Below are positions 23,405 to 32,572 of a DNA stretch of 37,914 bases, piece by piece. A program made the translations under genes and the position numbers. Positions within the stretch are counted from its first letter, which is position 1; every line of letters starts with the position of its first letter. Source of the stretch: Treponema sp. (GTDB lineage: Bacteria; Spirochaetota; Spirochaetia; Treponematales; Treponemataceae); assembly GCA_017962415.1 (NCBI GenBank), contig JAGCVK010000073.1:1-37914 (forward strand), read 5' to 3'. Below the pieces are notes generated by a model that ran no database searches, was not told where the DNA came from, and saw nothing but the letters and a program-made list of their open reading frames with translations.

Positions 23405-23821
23405 TTACCAGCGTTTTTCGAGTGCAATTCTTGTGCTTGTGCAAAATCCTATAATGGCGAGAATGCTCATAAAACATTTTTCAAAAATTGTTCCTAAAAA
23501 TTGTTGAATAATTCCCAAAAATGAAAAAGGCAACATTGCAATCAAAATAACAGAAAGAAAAATGCCCCAAAATTTGTTGAATTTTATAGGAATTATTCCG
23601 CTTGCAATGAAAGTAATCAAAATGCTGATAATCATAACGACAATGGAACTTGTAGCAATGCGGCAGGCTTCGTCAAAAGAATCTGTGCGGCCGCCGTTTA
23701 CCCAGTGGAAAGGAATTATTCCCAAAATCACAAGAATATGCACAATTATGTTAATTGTACAAATTATGATATTTATGATTCCAGCTTTCTTTAAATCAAA
23801 TTTCCGAATCCAGTTTAACAT
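23405..23821 (-). CDS. Small integral membrane protein, unknown function
   Basis: A 138-residue hydrophobic protein not recognised as any family. Four membrane segments are visible at about residues 13-35, 57-77, 80-103 and 113-133, with a polar loop (NGGRTDSFDEACR) between the first two. It begins 14 nt after the stop of the large GH13 gene and has a good Shine-Dalgarno sequence (GAGAGGA), so it is probably the last gene of the malQ operon. A role tied to glucan metabolism is not implied by its sequence. Confidence 0.65.
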   Translation of the reverse strand: MLNWIRKFDLKKAGIINIIICTINIIVHILVILGIIPFHWVNGGRTDSFDEACRIATSSIVVMIISILITFIASGIIPIKFNKFWGIFLSVILIAMLPFSFLGIIQQFLGTIFEKCFMSILAIIGFCTSTRIALEKRW

Positions 23822-23835
23822 TTTTTTCCTCTCTT

Positions 23836-26800
23836 TTATTTTTTAGCTGTTTTTGCTGAAGTTTTTTTTGCGGCTTCCGTTTTTGTTGCCTGTTGCGATT
23901 TGCGTTTTTGCGCTTTTTGTGATTTTGAATCTGCCGTTTGCTTTTTGCTTGCCGACTTTTTTGATTTTTCGCTTTTTGGCGCAAATTCTTTGAGCAAAAG
24001 TTCGCATTTGTATGCGGCTTTTAGTTTTGCGGCGCAAATTGTTTTATAAAGTTTGAATACTTCTGCAAGTTTTGCTTCTTTTGAGTTTAGAGCCAAAAGC
24101 AAAATTGCGTAAGCTAAACTTTCGTCGAGCATTTCTTTATTGAACCACCAGGTATTATCAAAATTGTTGATTCCGCTAAGGCGGCCTGCGTGTTTGCTGT
24201 GAACCAAAAGCTCGGTGATTTTTGCCGCAGCCTTTTTAGCGTCTTTTGAAAGCAAAGCGTTGTCTGAAGCGGCAGCAAGAATAAAGATTTTTGTAAAAAG
24301 TTCGCGTTCGCTTTTTTCGATTAGCTTTGCGTTTATTAGATATTCGTTGAATTTGCGGCCGAAGTTCCATTTTTCGGCAAAGCCGGATTCTGCAAAATCT
24401 GCGGCAAAAGCCCAGCTTAAAAGTGCGTTTGTAAGTTCGGGTTTTTCTTGAGCAAGCAACTGTGTGAACTTTGGAACGTCTGTCGCGCGGGCGAGGGCTT
24501 TTTGAAGGTCGGCCGGCTTTTTGAGCGGCGCGGCGCTAAAGATTTTTGCAAGAAGTTTTATGCGATTTACAAATAATTTGTAAGAGGTTTCTGAAAGTTT
24601 TGCAAAATCATTTGCTTCTGTTTTTTTAGCTTTTGTTTGCGATTTTTCAAGAGAATTTAATGAATCTTGTTTTTTTGTTGCAGCAAGTGAATAGAACTCA
24701 AGAGCATCATTTTTGCATTCAGAAAGAATTTTAGAAACTTTGGAAGTTTCAGGCTTTTTTGCAAAAAGTTCTGTCAGCGGAATAAATGCTTTTTCTGCAA
24801 ATTTTGCAAGAGCTTCATATAAATCTTTATAAATAATTTCCTGCCATGCAGTTTCAATATCTTCGCAGCCTTTGCCGTTGAGTGTTTCGCACAAAATGCG
24901 GTAGCGGCCGTCTGCTTCATCACTAACCTGGTGAACGTTTATGTAAACCTGGTATTCAAAGCCGTTAAGCATTACAAAAAGGCCTTTTTCGCAGATTTCG
25001 CGGCTCTTTCTAATGTACCAAAGGCGGCTTTTGTGTTCCTGGAAAATGCAGTATTTATCATCTTCGGCAGTAAGATTCAAGCCTTCAGAAATACTGCGGC
25101 TTTTTAGAACAACTTCGTCTCCATTTCCGGTTTTTACAGCATAAGGATCTGATTGTTTAATCCAGCCGGCAGCGCGTTCATACTTATTATTATAGAAGAC
25201 AATAGCACGCTCGTTGCCACAACCATTTGAATAAGCAAATACGTTTTCGTTTACATGGCCGTTTTCCCATAAATCATAAAGCAAAAAGTTTTCTACGCCC
25301 GAAAAAAGATATCGTTTTTTCATGAGCGGGAAAATGTCGTGCCAATGACGGTCTACAAGCCATTGATTAGGCTGTTCATTTTTGTAAGCCTTAGTGTATT
25401 CCATTCCGTATTTTTCAGTAAAGCCTTCAATCTGCCCGTGTCCAAACATTGGAAGTCCCGGCATTGTAATCATCAAAGTGCAAACGCCAAAATATTTATC
25501 ACCGTCGCCAAACTGGGCAATTGCAGTTTCTTCGTCCGGGTTGTTCATAAAGTTTACATAACGTTTAAGAACCTGCGGGTCGAACGTGATAGTATTTTTG
25601 ATTGTTTCGCGGTACTTTTGATTTTCTTCTTTTTTGAGCATATTCATAAAGGCCGAGTTGTAAACGCGATGCATACCAAGCGTTCGTACAAAGTAGCCTT
25701 CCATCATCCAAAAGGCTTCGGCCAGTAAAAGAGTGTCCGGGCATTCCTGTGCAACTCGGTCTACAACTTCGCGCCAAAATTCGTTTGGAATTGCGTCGTT
25801 AAATTGTTGTGTGCTTAAACCAGTTTCGCTTCGGGTTGCAATATCTCCACCGTGACCTGGTTCCGGGTACCAAAGGCGGCGAATTGATTTTTTTGCAAGA
25901 ACCATTGCTGCGTCAAAACGAATAATCGGGAAGTTGTGAGCAACGTGTAAAATTTCTTGCATAACAGCTTCGCGTGCCTGCGGATTTAGAAAATCAATTT
26001 GGGCAGTATCGTTCCAGGGTAAGCCGGTTCCGTCGTTTCCGTGATAAATGTAGCGCGTATCGCCAGTTTGATTATCAACACGCTTAAAAACTACAGCGCA
26101 GTCATTCTTGCTGTAATAGTGATCTTCCAAAAAAAGTGAAACGCGGCCGTCTTGCGAAAGATTTTCGCCATTAAAAGAGTAGTGCGGAAATGGACAGTCG
26201 CGGCGCTGAATAAACAAATCCGGGCGATTTATAACCCAGTCGCCGTCCATTCCCGTGTGGTTAGGAACCATATCAGAAGCAAGCCGAATGCCTCGCTGCC
26301 AGCAGCGGTCGCGCAGGTTTGAAAGAGCGTCCCAGCCGCCGATATTTTGTGCAATATTATAATCAAAAAGAGAGTAGGCAGAAGCTGCGGCTTCGGGATT
26401 TCCGCAAATCTGTTTGATGCGGCGGCTTGCTTTTGAGCGTTCCCAAAGGCCAATTAGCCAAAGGCCGGTAAAACCTTCGTCGCGCAGGCGGTCAAGTTCT
26501 GCGTCTGGAATTTGGTCTAGCCTTGTGATTGCGTAGCCGTATTGTTTAGAAAGCTGATCTAGCCACACTAAAACAGTTTTAGCAATCAAAATAACATTTG
26601 GCATCCATTCGCTGTCGGCAGAAAAACGCTCGTATTCGTTCATCAGATTTTCAAAAGAATACGGCGCCATATCTGGAAGTCCGCCGCCAAAGCCTTGCCA
26701 GCTTGCTTTTTCTTCTTCGGAAAGAGTGTCGAGGCCGGCAAGAATGCGCTTGAGCCAGTCGCCCAAAAATTCGTCCCAATATTTTTGAATATATTCAAGT

Positions 26801-27486
26801 TGCCCGCGCAAACTTTCAGGCGCAAAAGTCTGAGGTTCGCGGAGAAGTGTAATCAAATCATGATTAAAAGGACCAAAAGTTGGCTGCGAACTTGCGTATT
26901 TTTGAATAGATTTCCAGGTTTTAGCGTACAAAGGATTTTTTGCAAGTTCCTTGTCTGAAAACATAATCATAAAAGGTTTAAAGGCCTTGTTTTCATTAGC
27001 AAGATGAAGAAGAATCAGTTCTTCGAGCGTTTGTTCGCGGTTTGAGCGCTTTTGTTTTGTTCCAATATCAAAAGTAGTTTGCGAAAGATATTCTTGTGGG
27101 CGGATTTTTTCTTTATAAACTTCAACCGGCGGAAATTCCTTCATAAAAGCAAGAAGAAGCTCGTCGATTTGATTTTGGCCAAATTCCTTATCGAGTTCCG
27201 CCAAAAGCTCCCGCCCAAAGCCCAAAACTTTGTCGCGGCGGTACAACATACACACATAATGCAGAATCTCATCAATCAGCCCCATGGCGTTGAGCTGGCC
27301 GGCAGAAAGTTTTTTGTCTTCCTGCTTGCGCATTTCAAAAACGTTATTAATCAAAAGCTGGAAGTTGCGCACGTTTTTCATATTTGCAAAAACAACATTA
27401 CCGCTCGACGCAAAAAGCCCGCCGTCAAAATTGCACAAATCGCGAATTTTGCGGCTTATGTGAAATTCGTTATGTGAAACTTTCAT
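23836..27486 (-). CDS. Large GH13 alpha-amylase-family protein with extra N- and C-terminal regions
   Basis: A 1216-residue protein; the GH13 barrel occupies about residues 320 to 760. Visible regions are I DMVPNHTG (405-412), II IIRFDAAM with nucleophile Asp525, III LLLAEAFW with acid/base Glu590, and IV NNPD (648-651), where most amylases have NHD; an N-x-P-D pattern also occurs in GlgE. The first 320 residues are helical and unassigned. Residues about 860 to 1160 are helical too. The last 50 residues hold 16 Lys plus one Arg with Ser/Ala/Gln, a histone-H1-like tail. No signal peptide, so it is probably cytoplasmic. The ATG overlaps the malQ stop (ATGA), with AAAGG upstream. It likely acts on glycogen or imported malto-oligosaccharides; exact reaction unknown. 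Confidence 0.85.
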   Translation of the reverse strand: MKVSHNEFHISRKIRDLCNFDGGLFASSGNVVFANMKNVRNFQLLINNVFEMRKQEDKKLSAGQLNAMGLIDEILHYVCMLYRRDKVLGFGRELLAELDKEFGQNQIDELLLAFMKEFPPVEVYKEKIRPQEYLSQTTFDIGTKQKRSNREQTLEELILLHLANENKAFKPFMIMFSDKELAKNPLYAKTWKSIQKYASSQPTFGPFNHDLITLLREPQTFAPESLRGQLEYIQKYWDEFLGDWLKRILAGLDTLSEEEKASWQGFGGGLPDMAPYSFENLMNEYERFSADSEWMPNVILIAKTVLVWLDQLSKQYGYAITRLDQIPDAELDRLRDEGFTGLWLIGLWERSKASRRIKQICGNPEAAASAYSLFDYNIAQNIGGWDALSNLRDRCWQRGIRLASDMVPNHTGMDGDWVINRPDLFIQRRDCPFPHYSFNGENLSQDGRVSLFLEDHYYSKNDCAVVFKRVDNQTGDTRYIYHGNDGTGLPWNDTAQIDFLNPQAREAVMQEILHVAHNFPIIRFDAAMVLAKKSIRRLWYPEPGHGGDIATRSETGLSTQQFNDAIPNEFWREVVDRVAQECPDTLLLAEAFWMMEGYFVRTLGMHRVYNSAFMNMLKKEENQKYRETIKNTITFDPQVLKRYVNFMNNPDEETAIAQFGDGDKYFGVCTLMITMPGLPMFGHGQIEGFTEKYGMEYTKAYKNEQPNQWLVDRHWHDIFPLMKKRYLFSGVENFLLYDLWENGHVNENVFAYSNGCGNERAIVFYNNKYERAAGWIKQSDPYAVKTGNGDEVVLKSRSISEGLNLTAEDDKYCIFQEHKSRLWYIRKSREICEKGLFVMLNGFEYQVYINVHQVSDEADGRYRILCETLNGKGCEDIETAWQEIIYKDLYEALAKFAEKAFIPLTELFAKKPETSKVSKILSECKNDALEFYSLAATKKQDSLNSLEKSQTKAKKTEANDFAKLSETSYKLFVNRIKLLAKIFSAAPLKKPADLQKALARATDVPKFTQLLAQEKPELTNALLSWAFAADFAESGFAEKWNFGRKFNEYLINAKLIEKSERELFTKIFILAAASDNALLSKDAKKAAAKITELLVHSKHAGRLSGINNFDNTWWFNKEMLDESLAYAILLLALNSKEAKLAEVFKLYKTICAAKLKAAYKCELLLKEFAPKSEKSKKSASKKQTADSKSQKAQKRKSQQATKTEAAKKTSAKTAKK

Positions 27487-29525
27487 TTTTTTATACCTTT
27501 CATTTTATTTATTAATTCATTATTTTCGATTAAAGCTTCCAGCGTGCATGGCAGCCTGTAAGTCCAGTTAAATTCGTTTACCGTGCCAGGAATGTTGATT
27601 CTTTCGTTGCGCGCGTCGTTTAGCCAAAGCGTTTTGTCCATATACAAAAAGTCTTGAAGCGGCGGAATAAACCATTGGCTTTTTGCAGTTGCAGAAGCGT
27701 TCAAAATTGCTTTTGCAATTTCCGGCGAAAAATCAGCTTGAGCAATTTGCAAAACTGCGTTTTGAGTGTTTTCTGCATTTTCAGATTTTTCGTTGTTTGT
27801 AAAAAAGTTTAGATTTGCAGAAACAAAGGCTTTTACACTTTCTTTTTCGTCGTTCCACCATTGGCGCAAAGTTGAAGAATCGTGAACAGATGTAGTTACA
27901 ACAGAAAGCGGCGTGTATTCTCTAAAAGGAATAAATGGCTGACCGCTTTCGCTCCATTTTCTGCACCAGCGCACAACGCGCAAGCCCAAAATATTGTGCG
28001 CTTCCATAGTTTTTGGAACACATTCAATGTTTACTCCCAAATCTTCGCCGCAAGGAATCATTTTTACAGCGCTTGTGATTGCAGAAAATATTTCGTCGGC
28101 CTGTTTTTTCCAAAGTTTTTCGTTTTTAGAATTCAGTTCATCAAAACAGGCAGAAAGAGCAGCTTTTTCATTTTGATTTAAAGTTTGCCATGCAGTTGAA
28201 CTTCCAAAAGTCCACATAGGAACAAACTTGTTCTTTGCGATTTCCAAAAGCGTGCGGTTGCTCCAGTAATCAATCAAAACCTTTTTTACGCGCGGAATTG
28301 CTTCCGAAGCACAAAGTTCGCAAAGGTCTGCATTTTCAATCATTTTTGAGCCTAAAACAGCAGGCGCAAATCGCCAGAGTTCTTCGCCGTCAATTTTGTT
28401 GCAGAAAATTGCAAGAATTTGATGTGCTTTGTCGTGATTCCAGGTAATATCTTCAATTGCGCTTGTTGGAATGTGAGGCTGGCTTAACCAGCGGATTCTT
28501 TCATCATCAAAACCAAGTTCGTAAAGTTCAGATTTTTTGATAAAAGCGTAAGGCTCCGTGTGGCCGTTTAACGCATTCAAATCAGCTTCGGGAATTGCCC
28601 AAATGCGGAAAAAGCCCAAAATATGATCAAGTCTGTAAGCGTCGTAATATTTTGCAGCATTCGTGAGACGTTCTTTCCACCAGCGATAATCATCGTCTTT
28701 AAGATTCTGCCAGTTGTAAGTTGGAAAACCCCAGTTTTGGCCGGTAAGATTATCACCGTCGGCAGGAGAGCCCGCTCGCAAATCCTGATTAAAAACTTCG
28801 GGACACGCCCAAGCGTCTGCGGAATCTTCGTTCATTAAAATTGGCATATCGCCTTTAAGCAAAAGCCCTTGCGCGTGAACGTATTCAACTGCGTCTCTAA
28901 ACTGAGAATCTGCAATCATCTGAAGCCAGGCATAAAAAAGATGTTCTTTCTTAAACGCTTTTTTGTTCCAAAGCGCTGCAATTTCTTCTTTAGTTTTGTG
29001 GCGGTCAGATTCAAGCCAGGTTTTCCAAGAAGCCTGCATATAATTCCATTTTAGATTTTTGTAAACCGAATATTCGCGAACCCAAGTGTTTGACTTAATC
29101 CATTTAGAAAGCACTTCGCCAGATTCGCCAGTTTTTCCAATTTCCGTTTCATCATAAATGCGTTTGAGCAGCTGAATCTTTGTACTCAAAATAGAATCAT
29201 AATCATAGCGCGGGCAATATTGATTTGCCGCAATAAACGCGTCGTACGACATTTTGAATTTTGGATCATTTTGGCAAAGCTCGCTAAAACCTTCAACTTC
29301 GCTAATTCTAATATAAATCGGGTTAAGCGCAAAAGCCGAAAGCCCAGAGTAAGGCGAACTTTGTGTTCCCGTGTCATTTACCGGAAGCAGCTGAATTATC
29401 GAAAGTCCAGCCGCCTTGCAAAAATCCGCAAAAATCTTAAGGTCGGGAAACTCGCCAATTACAGGATTATCTTTTGTATATAAAGCGCCAAGCGGAACCG
29501 CCGTGCCAATCAATTCTTTTTTCAT
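27483..29525 (-). CDS. malQ: 4-alpha-glucanotransferase (GH77)
   Basis: A 680-residue amylomaltase that transfers glucan segments between malto-oligosaccharides. Motifs seen: GSxSPYSG-type start (QSSPYSGLSAFALNP, 56-70), GQNWGFPTY (262-270), nucleophile Asp300 in YRLDHILGFFR, acid/base Glu494 in CGEDLG, and transition-state Asp549 in TSVHDSSTLRQWW. It lacks a signal peptide. The ORF is longer than bacterial MalQ of about 500 residues; extra sequence lies in the middle (about 120 to 190 and 310 to 420), a layout closer to DPE2-like GH77 enzymes, but the N-terminal carbohydrate-binding modules of DPE2 are absent. First gene of the malQ-GH13-membrane protein operon; a TGTTATAAT lies 9 nt before the ATG. 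Confidence 0.92.
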   Translation of the reverse strand: MKKELIGTAVPLGALYTKDNPVIGEFPDLKIFADFCKAAGLSIIQLLPVNDTGTQSSPYSGLSAFALNPIYIRISEVEGFSELCQNDPKFKMSYDAFIAANQYCPRYDYDSILSTKIQLLKRIYDETEIGKTGESGEVLSKWIKSNTWVREYSVYKNLKWNYMQASWKTWLESDRHKTKEEIAALWNKKAFKKEHLFYAWLQMIADSQFRDAVEYVHAQGLLLKGDMPILMNEDSADAWACPEVFNQDLRAGSPADGDNLTGQNWGFPTYNWQNLKDDDYRWWKERLTNAAKYYDAYRLDHILGFFRIWAIPEADLNALNGHTEPYAFIKKSELYELGFDDERIRWLSQPHIPTSAIEDITWNHDKAHQILAIFCNKIDGEELWRFAPAVLGSKMIENADLCELCASEAIPRVKKVLIDYWSNRTLLEIAKNKFVPMWTFGSSTAWQTLNQNEKAALSACFDELNSKNEKLWKKQADEIFSAITSAVKMIPCGEDLGVNIECVPKTMEAHNILGLRVVRWCRKWSESGQPFIPFREYTPLSVVTTSVHDSSTLRQWWNDEKESVKAFVSANLNFFTNNEKSENAENTQNAVLQIAQADFSPEIAKAILNASATAKSQWFIPPLQDFLYMDKTLWLNDARNERINIPGTVNEFNWTYRLPCTLEALIENNELINKMKGIKK

Positions 29526-29534
29526 AGCGCTAAT

Positions 29535-29543
29535 ATTATAACA
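29535..29543 (-). promoter_or_regulatory. Extended -10 for malQ operon (near-leaderless)
   Basis: TGTTATAAT reads leftward and ends 9 nt before the malQ ATG at 29525, so the leader should be about 2 or 3 nt. No Shine-Dalgarno sequence is present and no good -35 is seen. Confidence 0.6.
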
Positions 29544-29596
29544 CGGAAATCAAAATTTTTATTAGAAAATAATCATAAAATCAAAAAAGATTTTTC

Positions 29597-30622
29597 CTAA
29601 CAATGCCAAAGCGGAGTGGCGAGCTTGTTGCTGAATGGTTGGGCGCGGGTAAAGTCTGGGAGCCAGCTTGTGTCGTTGGAAAGTTCCTGGTAAAAAAGAT
29701 ATTCAAAATCGTAGGCTTCAATAAGGTCTTGAATGTCGGAATCTTCCTGAGCGGTAACAAGCCGGTTTTCGAGGTTTGAAAGGGCGAGCTTTCGGGCTTT
29801 TAGAGCGGCGGAAGATTCGTTAAAGTTTACGGGCGTGTATTGATTCATTAAAGAAATAATTGCGCGGCCGTCGGCATTTTCTTTTAGCCAGGAAAGAACT
29901 GCGGCAGTTTGTTCAAAATGGCCTGGCATAAAAAGGTGGCGAACAATTACGCCGGAAAGCATTTTGTCGCGCGGTTGGCCAGGCTCTGCCCATTCGGCAG
30001 GCTTTGCATTTGGCGGTTCTGGAATTGAATCAATTTTTAGCGGATTATTTTGAATCATCCAGCTGATTGCAGCAGTTGCGGCTTGCGGGTAAGAGGGCGC
30101 TGCAAACAAAGATTTAGAAAGCTCGCTATCAAGCGTTTTCAAATCAGGAAGCCAGATAGTAACAAAGCCTTTTAAAAGTTCGAGCATTTCTACAGTTTCA
30201 AAAGCCGAAGAATTCCAGCAAAAAGGAATTTTTACTCCAGCGTCGCGAGCAGCGCGCAAATATTCTGCAATTTTTGGAATATGATGACTTCCGGTTACAA
30301 GATTAATATTTTCGGCGCCGGCAGCTTCAAGGCGAAGACAAATATCAACAAATTCTGCTTTGTCGACTGTGCGGCCAAGCCCATTTTGACTAATTTGATA
30401 ATTCTGGCAAAAGGCACAGCGGAGTGTACAGCCAGTAAAAAAAATCGTGCCGCTTCCGCCAAAAACAGTAACAAGCGGCTCTTCTCCAAAGTGCAGGCCG
30501 GCAAAAGCGATTCTAAGATCGGCGCTTTCGCGGCAAAAGCCGGTTGTGGAAAAACGGTTGATTTTGCACGCGCGTGGACATTGGCAGCAGTTTTCGTAAA
30601 GTTCGTCTGAATTATTTATCAT
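29597..30622 (-). CDS. Radical SAM protein, PflA-related (COG1313 type)
   Basis: A 341-residue iron-sulfur protein. The SAM-cleaving cluster motif CxxxCxxC is at Cys65, Cys69 and Cys72 (FFTGCTLRCAFCQN). An N-terminal cysteine group (Cys12, 13, 15, 19 and 30 in NCCQCPRACKINR...GFC) matches the second metal site of the COG1313 family, annotated as pyruvate-formate-lyase-activating-like; the real substrate is not established. A conserved block NQYTPV lies near residue 260. No PFL-like gene is adjacent. The ATG overlaps the stop of the upstream hypothetical gene (TAATG), so the two are co-translated. Confidence 0.82.
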   Translation of the reverse strand: MINNSDELYENCCQCPRACKINRFSTTGFCRESADLRIAFAGLHFGEEPLVTVFGGSGTIFFTGCTLRCAFCQNYQISQNGLGRTVDKAEFVDICLRLEAAGAENINLVTGSHHIPKIAEYLRAARDAGVKIPFCWNSSAFETVEMLELLKGFVTIWLPDLKTLDSELSKSLFAAPSYPQAATAAISWMIQNNPLKIDSIPEPPNAKPAEWAEPGQPRDKMLSGVIVRHLFMPGHFEQTAAVLSWLKENADGRAIISLMNQYTPVNFNESSAALKARKLALSNLENRLVTAQEDSDIQDLIEAYDFEYLFYQELSNDTSWLPDFTRAQPFSNKLATPLWHC

Positions 30623-31026
30623 TAATATGCGCCTTTGCTTACAAGAATTTTCATTAAATCCTGAAGTACATCAACGTCTAAATCTTCAGCTTCAAAATTT
30701 ACAAGGCGGCCTAATTCGTTCCAGTCTTTATCAGAAATAAGTTCCTGATATTCGTCGCTGCTTTCAAGAAACGCAAGAAAAGCTGCAAGCCGGTTTTGAT
30801 TTTCCGAGCTTGGCTCATTTGCAAGATTTTCAGAACGGTAAATATATTCATTTTCCCAATATTCAAAAACAGAATCAGAAAGTTCTCCAACAGCAAACGC
30901 ATTGCGTTCAAAAAGGCGGCGCAAATCATTTTTTACACGATTATAATCAGATTTTCCGCTGTTATTCTGGCGGTCATGCTTTAAAGATTTCTGAACATCA
31001 GAAAGAAATTTATTAATATCAGTCAT
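30622..31026 (-). CDS. Acidic hypothetical protein
   Basis: A 134-residue acidic, mostly helical protein of no recognised family. The first 30 residues are polar (LKHDRQNNSGKSDYN), followed by Glu/Asp-rich helices; there are no cysteines and no membrane segments. Promoter-proximal gene of a two-gene unit with the radical SAM protein, to which it may be an accessory. TTGCAT and CATACT spaced 17 nt lie directly upstream, with the ATG 6 nt after the -10. Confidence 0.7.
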   Translation of the reverse strand: MTDINKFLSDVQKSLKHDRQNNSGKSDYNRVKNDLRRLFERNAFAVGELSDSVFEYWENEYIYRSENLANEPSSENQNRLAAFLAFLESSDEYQELISDKDWNELGRLVNFEAEDLDVDVLQDLMKILVSKGAY

Positions 31027-31032
31027 ACAAAG

Positions 31033-31061
31033 AGTATGGCAATTTCAGGAATTTTATGCAA
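31033..31061 (-). promoter_or_regulatory. Promoter of the hypothetical/radical SAM unit (leaderless)
   Basis: Reading leftward: TTGCAT (31061-31056), a 17-nt spacer ending in TGC, then CATACT (31038-31033), and the ATG 6 nt later at 31026. No Shine-Dalgarno sequence. Confidence 0.65.
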
Positions 31062-31096
31062 CAGTTTTTTTTAACCTAGAATCTAAAATCCAATAT

Positions 31097-31105
31097 TGTT
31101 ATACT
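31097..31105 (+). promoter_or_regulatory. Extended -10 for tatD (leaderless)
   Basis: TGTTATACT ends 7 nt before the ATG at 31113, so transcription should start on or next to the A of the start codon. No Shine-Dalgarno sequence and no convincing -35. Confidence 0.62.
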
Positions 31106-31112
31106 CTTTTTT

Positions 31113-32006
31113 ATGTTCAGCGATACTCATTTTCATTTTAATAATATTTGTAATTGTGGCGTAAATGGCGTGGAAATGCTTTCGGCACTTGCTGCGCGAA
31201 ATACTTTTTTTGCACTTGATATTGGAACAAAGGCCGGCGATCTTAGCGAGCGTGAGTCTAGTGTGGAAAAAATAATTGCACAAATTTCTGATTCAAAACT
31301 TGCCGGTAAAGCCAGAGATTTTATGTACTTTTCTGCGGGAATTTGGCCGGATATTCAGGCAATTTCTGATAGAGAAAATCAGATGAAAATTTTGCGCGCT
31401 TCAATTGAACAGGCCGAAAAAAGTTCTGATCAAGATACATTAAATAGAAAAATTATTGCAATTGGCGAATGCGGAATTGATCATCATTGGAATCCAAGCG
31501 GAGTTGACGGGCGTTGTGAATCAGATTTTGATACAGCAACTTACAATGGCGAGAGGGAACTTTTTGAAGCGCAGCTGGAGCTTGCCCGCGAAAAAAAACT
31601 GCCGGTAATAATTCATAGCCGAGACGGTTTTGAAGATACTTTGGAATGCCTTAAAAATGTTGGTTATGATAATGGAATTGTTCATTGTTACAGTTATGGA
31701 ATAGATGAAGCTCGCGCTTTTTTAGAGCGTGGCTGGTATATTGCTTTTGGCGGCGCCGTAACTTACAACAAAAAAGCAAAACTCGAAGCCGTAAAAGAAC
31801 TTTTGCGTTTTGTGCCTGCCGACCGCTTTTTGTGCGAAACAGACGCGCCGTATCTCGCTCCCGTTCCGTTGCGCGGTACAACAAACACACCGGTTAATGT
31901 TGAATTAGTTTATAATTTTATTGCCGAAGTTCGCGGTTGCTCGCCAGAAGAACTAAGCAATTTGGTTGATGAAAATATAAAATCACTTTTTAAAATATCA
32001 AATTGA
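31113..32006 (+). CDS. tatD: TatD-family metal-dependent hydrolase
   Basis: A 297-residue amidohydrolase-fold enzyme of the TatD DNase family. Metal ligands are visible: His6 and His8 (DTHFHF), Glu119 (IGECGID), His168 (IIHSRD), His191 (VHCYS) and Asp244 (CETDAPYLAP). Known members act as 3'-5' exonucleases or D-aminoacyl-tRNA deacylases, so the precise substrate is open. It is slightly longer than common TatD proteins, with extra residues before GECGID and after it (about 100-112, 125-145). Its 3' end overlaps the convergent pseudouridine synthase gene by 17 nt. Confidence 0.92.
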   Translation: MFSDTHFHFNNICNCGVNGVEMLSALAARNTFFALDIGTKAGDLSERESSVEKIIAQISDSKLAGKARDFMYFSAGIWPDIQAISDRENQMKILRASIEQAEKSSDQDTLNRKIIAIGECGIDHHWNPSGVDGRCESDFDTATYNGERELFEAQLELAREKKLPVIIHSRDGFEDTLECLKNVGYDNGIVHCYSYGIDEARAFLERGWYIAFGGAVTYNKKAKLEAVKELLRFVPADRFLCETDAPYLAPVPLRGTTNTPVNVELVYNFIAEVRGCSPEELSNLVDENIKSLFKISN

Positions 32007-32568
32007 TTTCTGACTGGGTTAAAGGCCGCCATTGGCCTTGTTTTAGTTCTTTTGGTAATGAAAGGTTTCCAATGGAAATGCGTTTCAGTTCTTTTACTTC
32101 GTTGCCAAGTGCGCGGAAAATGCGGCGTACTTCGTGGAATTTTCCTTCGTGAATTGTAATTTGGCAAAGGTTTGTGCTTGTGAAAGTTAGAATCGCCGGC
32201 TCACACTCCTGTTCCCCAGCCTTTTTTTCCGCGGGCAACGTCAGGCTTTTTGAGGCGCGCGTTTTGTAGATTTCTTGATTTTCGGGCGAAACTTCGCATT
32301 CCAGTTTAGCTACATAAGTTTTTTCAATCCCCGAATCGCGCGCCGCAACCCTGTGAGAAAACATACCGTCAGTTGTAAAAAGCAAAAGCCCGCTCGTTTC
32401 CGCGTCTAGCCTCCCGATTGTGTGAAGTCTGTGGCCACGTTTTGCGCCGCGTACAAGAGCCTGCAGTTCCGGCGTCAAAAGCTCGTAAACCGTTTTATGA
32501 GAATCAGAAACCGCTGAGCAAACGTAGCCGCAAGGCTTGTTCATTATCAAATAAATATTTTCTTCCAT
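31990..32568 (-). CDS. RsuA/RluB-family pseudouridine synthase without S4 domain
   Basis: A 192-residue rRNA or tRNA pseudouridine synthase. The catalytic Asp55 is in GRLDAETSGLLLFTTDG, and KTYVAKLE and GKFHEVRRIFRALG mark the family core. E. coli RsuA has about 230 residues with an N-terminal S4 RNA-binding domain; this protein starts directly with IYLIMNKPCG, the catalytic domain, so S4 is absent. It starts 4 nt after the methyltransferase stop with no clear Shine-Dalgarno sequence, so it may depend on translational coupling. Last gene of the EEP-methyltransferase-rsuA unit. Which RNA it modifies cannot be told. Confidence 0.87.
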   Translation of the reverse strand: MEENIYLIMNKPCGYVCSAVSDSHKTVYELLTPELQALVRGAKRGHRLHTIGRLDAETSGLLLFTTDGMFSHRVAARDSGIEKTYVAKLECEVSPENQEIYKTRASKSLTLPAEKKAGEQECEPAILTFTSTNLCQITIHEGKFHEVRRIFRALGNEVKELKRISIGNLSLPKELKQGQWRPLTQSEINLIF

Positions 32569-32572
32569 AAAA

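Noticed and set aside
23836..27486. GH13 protein called GlgE because of the N-x-P-D pattern
   Set aside because: Regions II and III and the N-terminal part do not match GlgE well; only the short region IV is similar.
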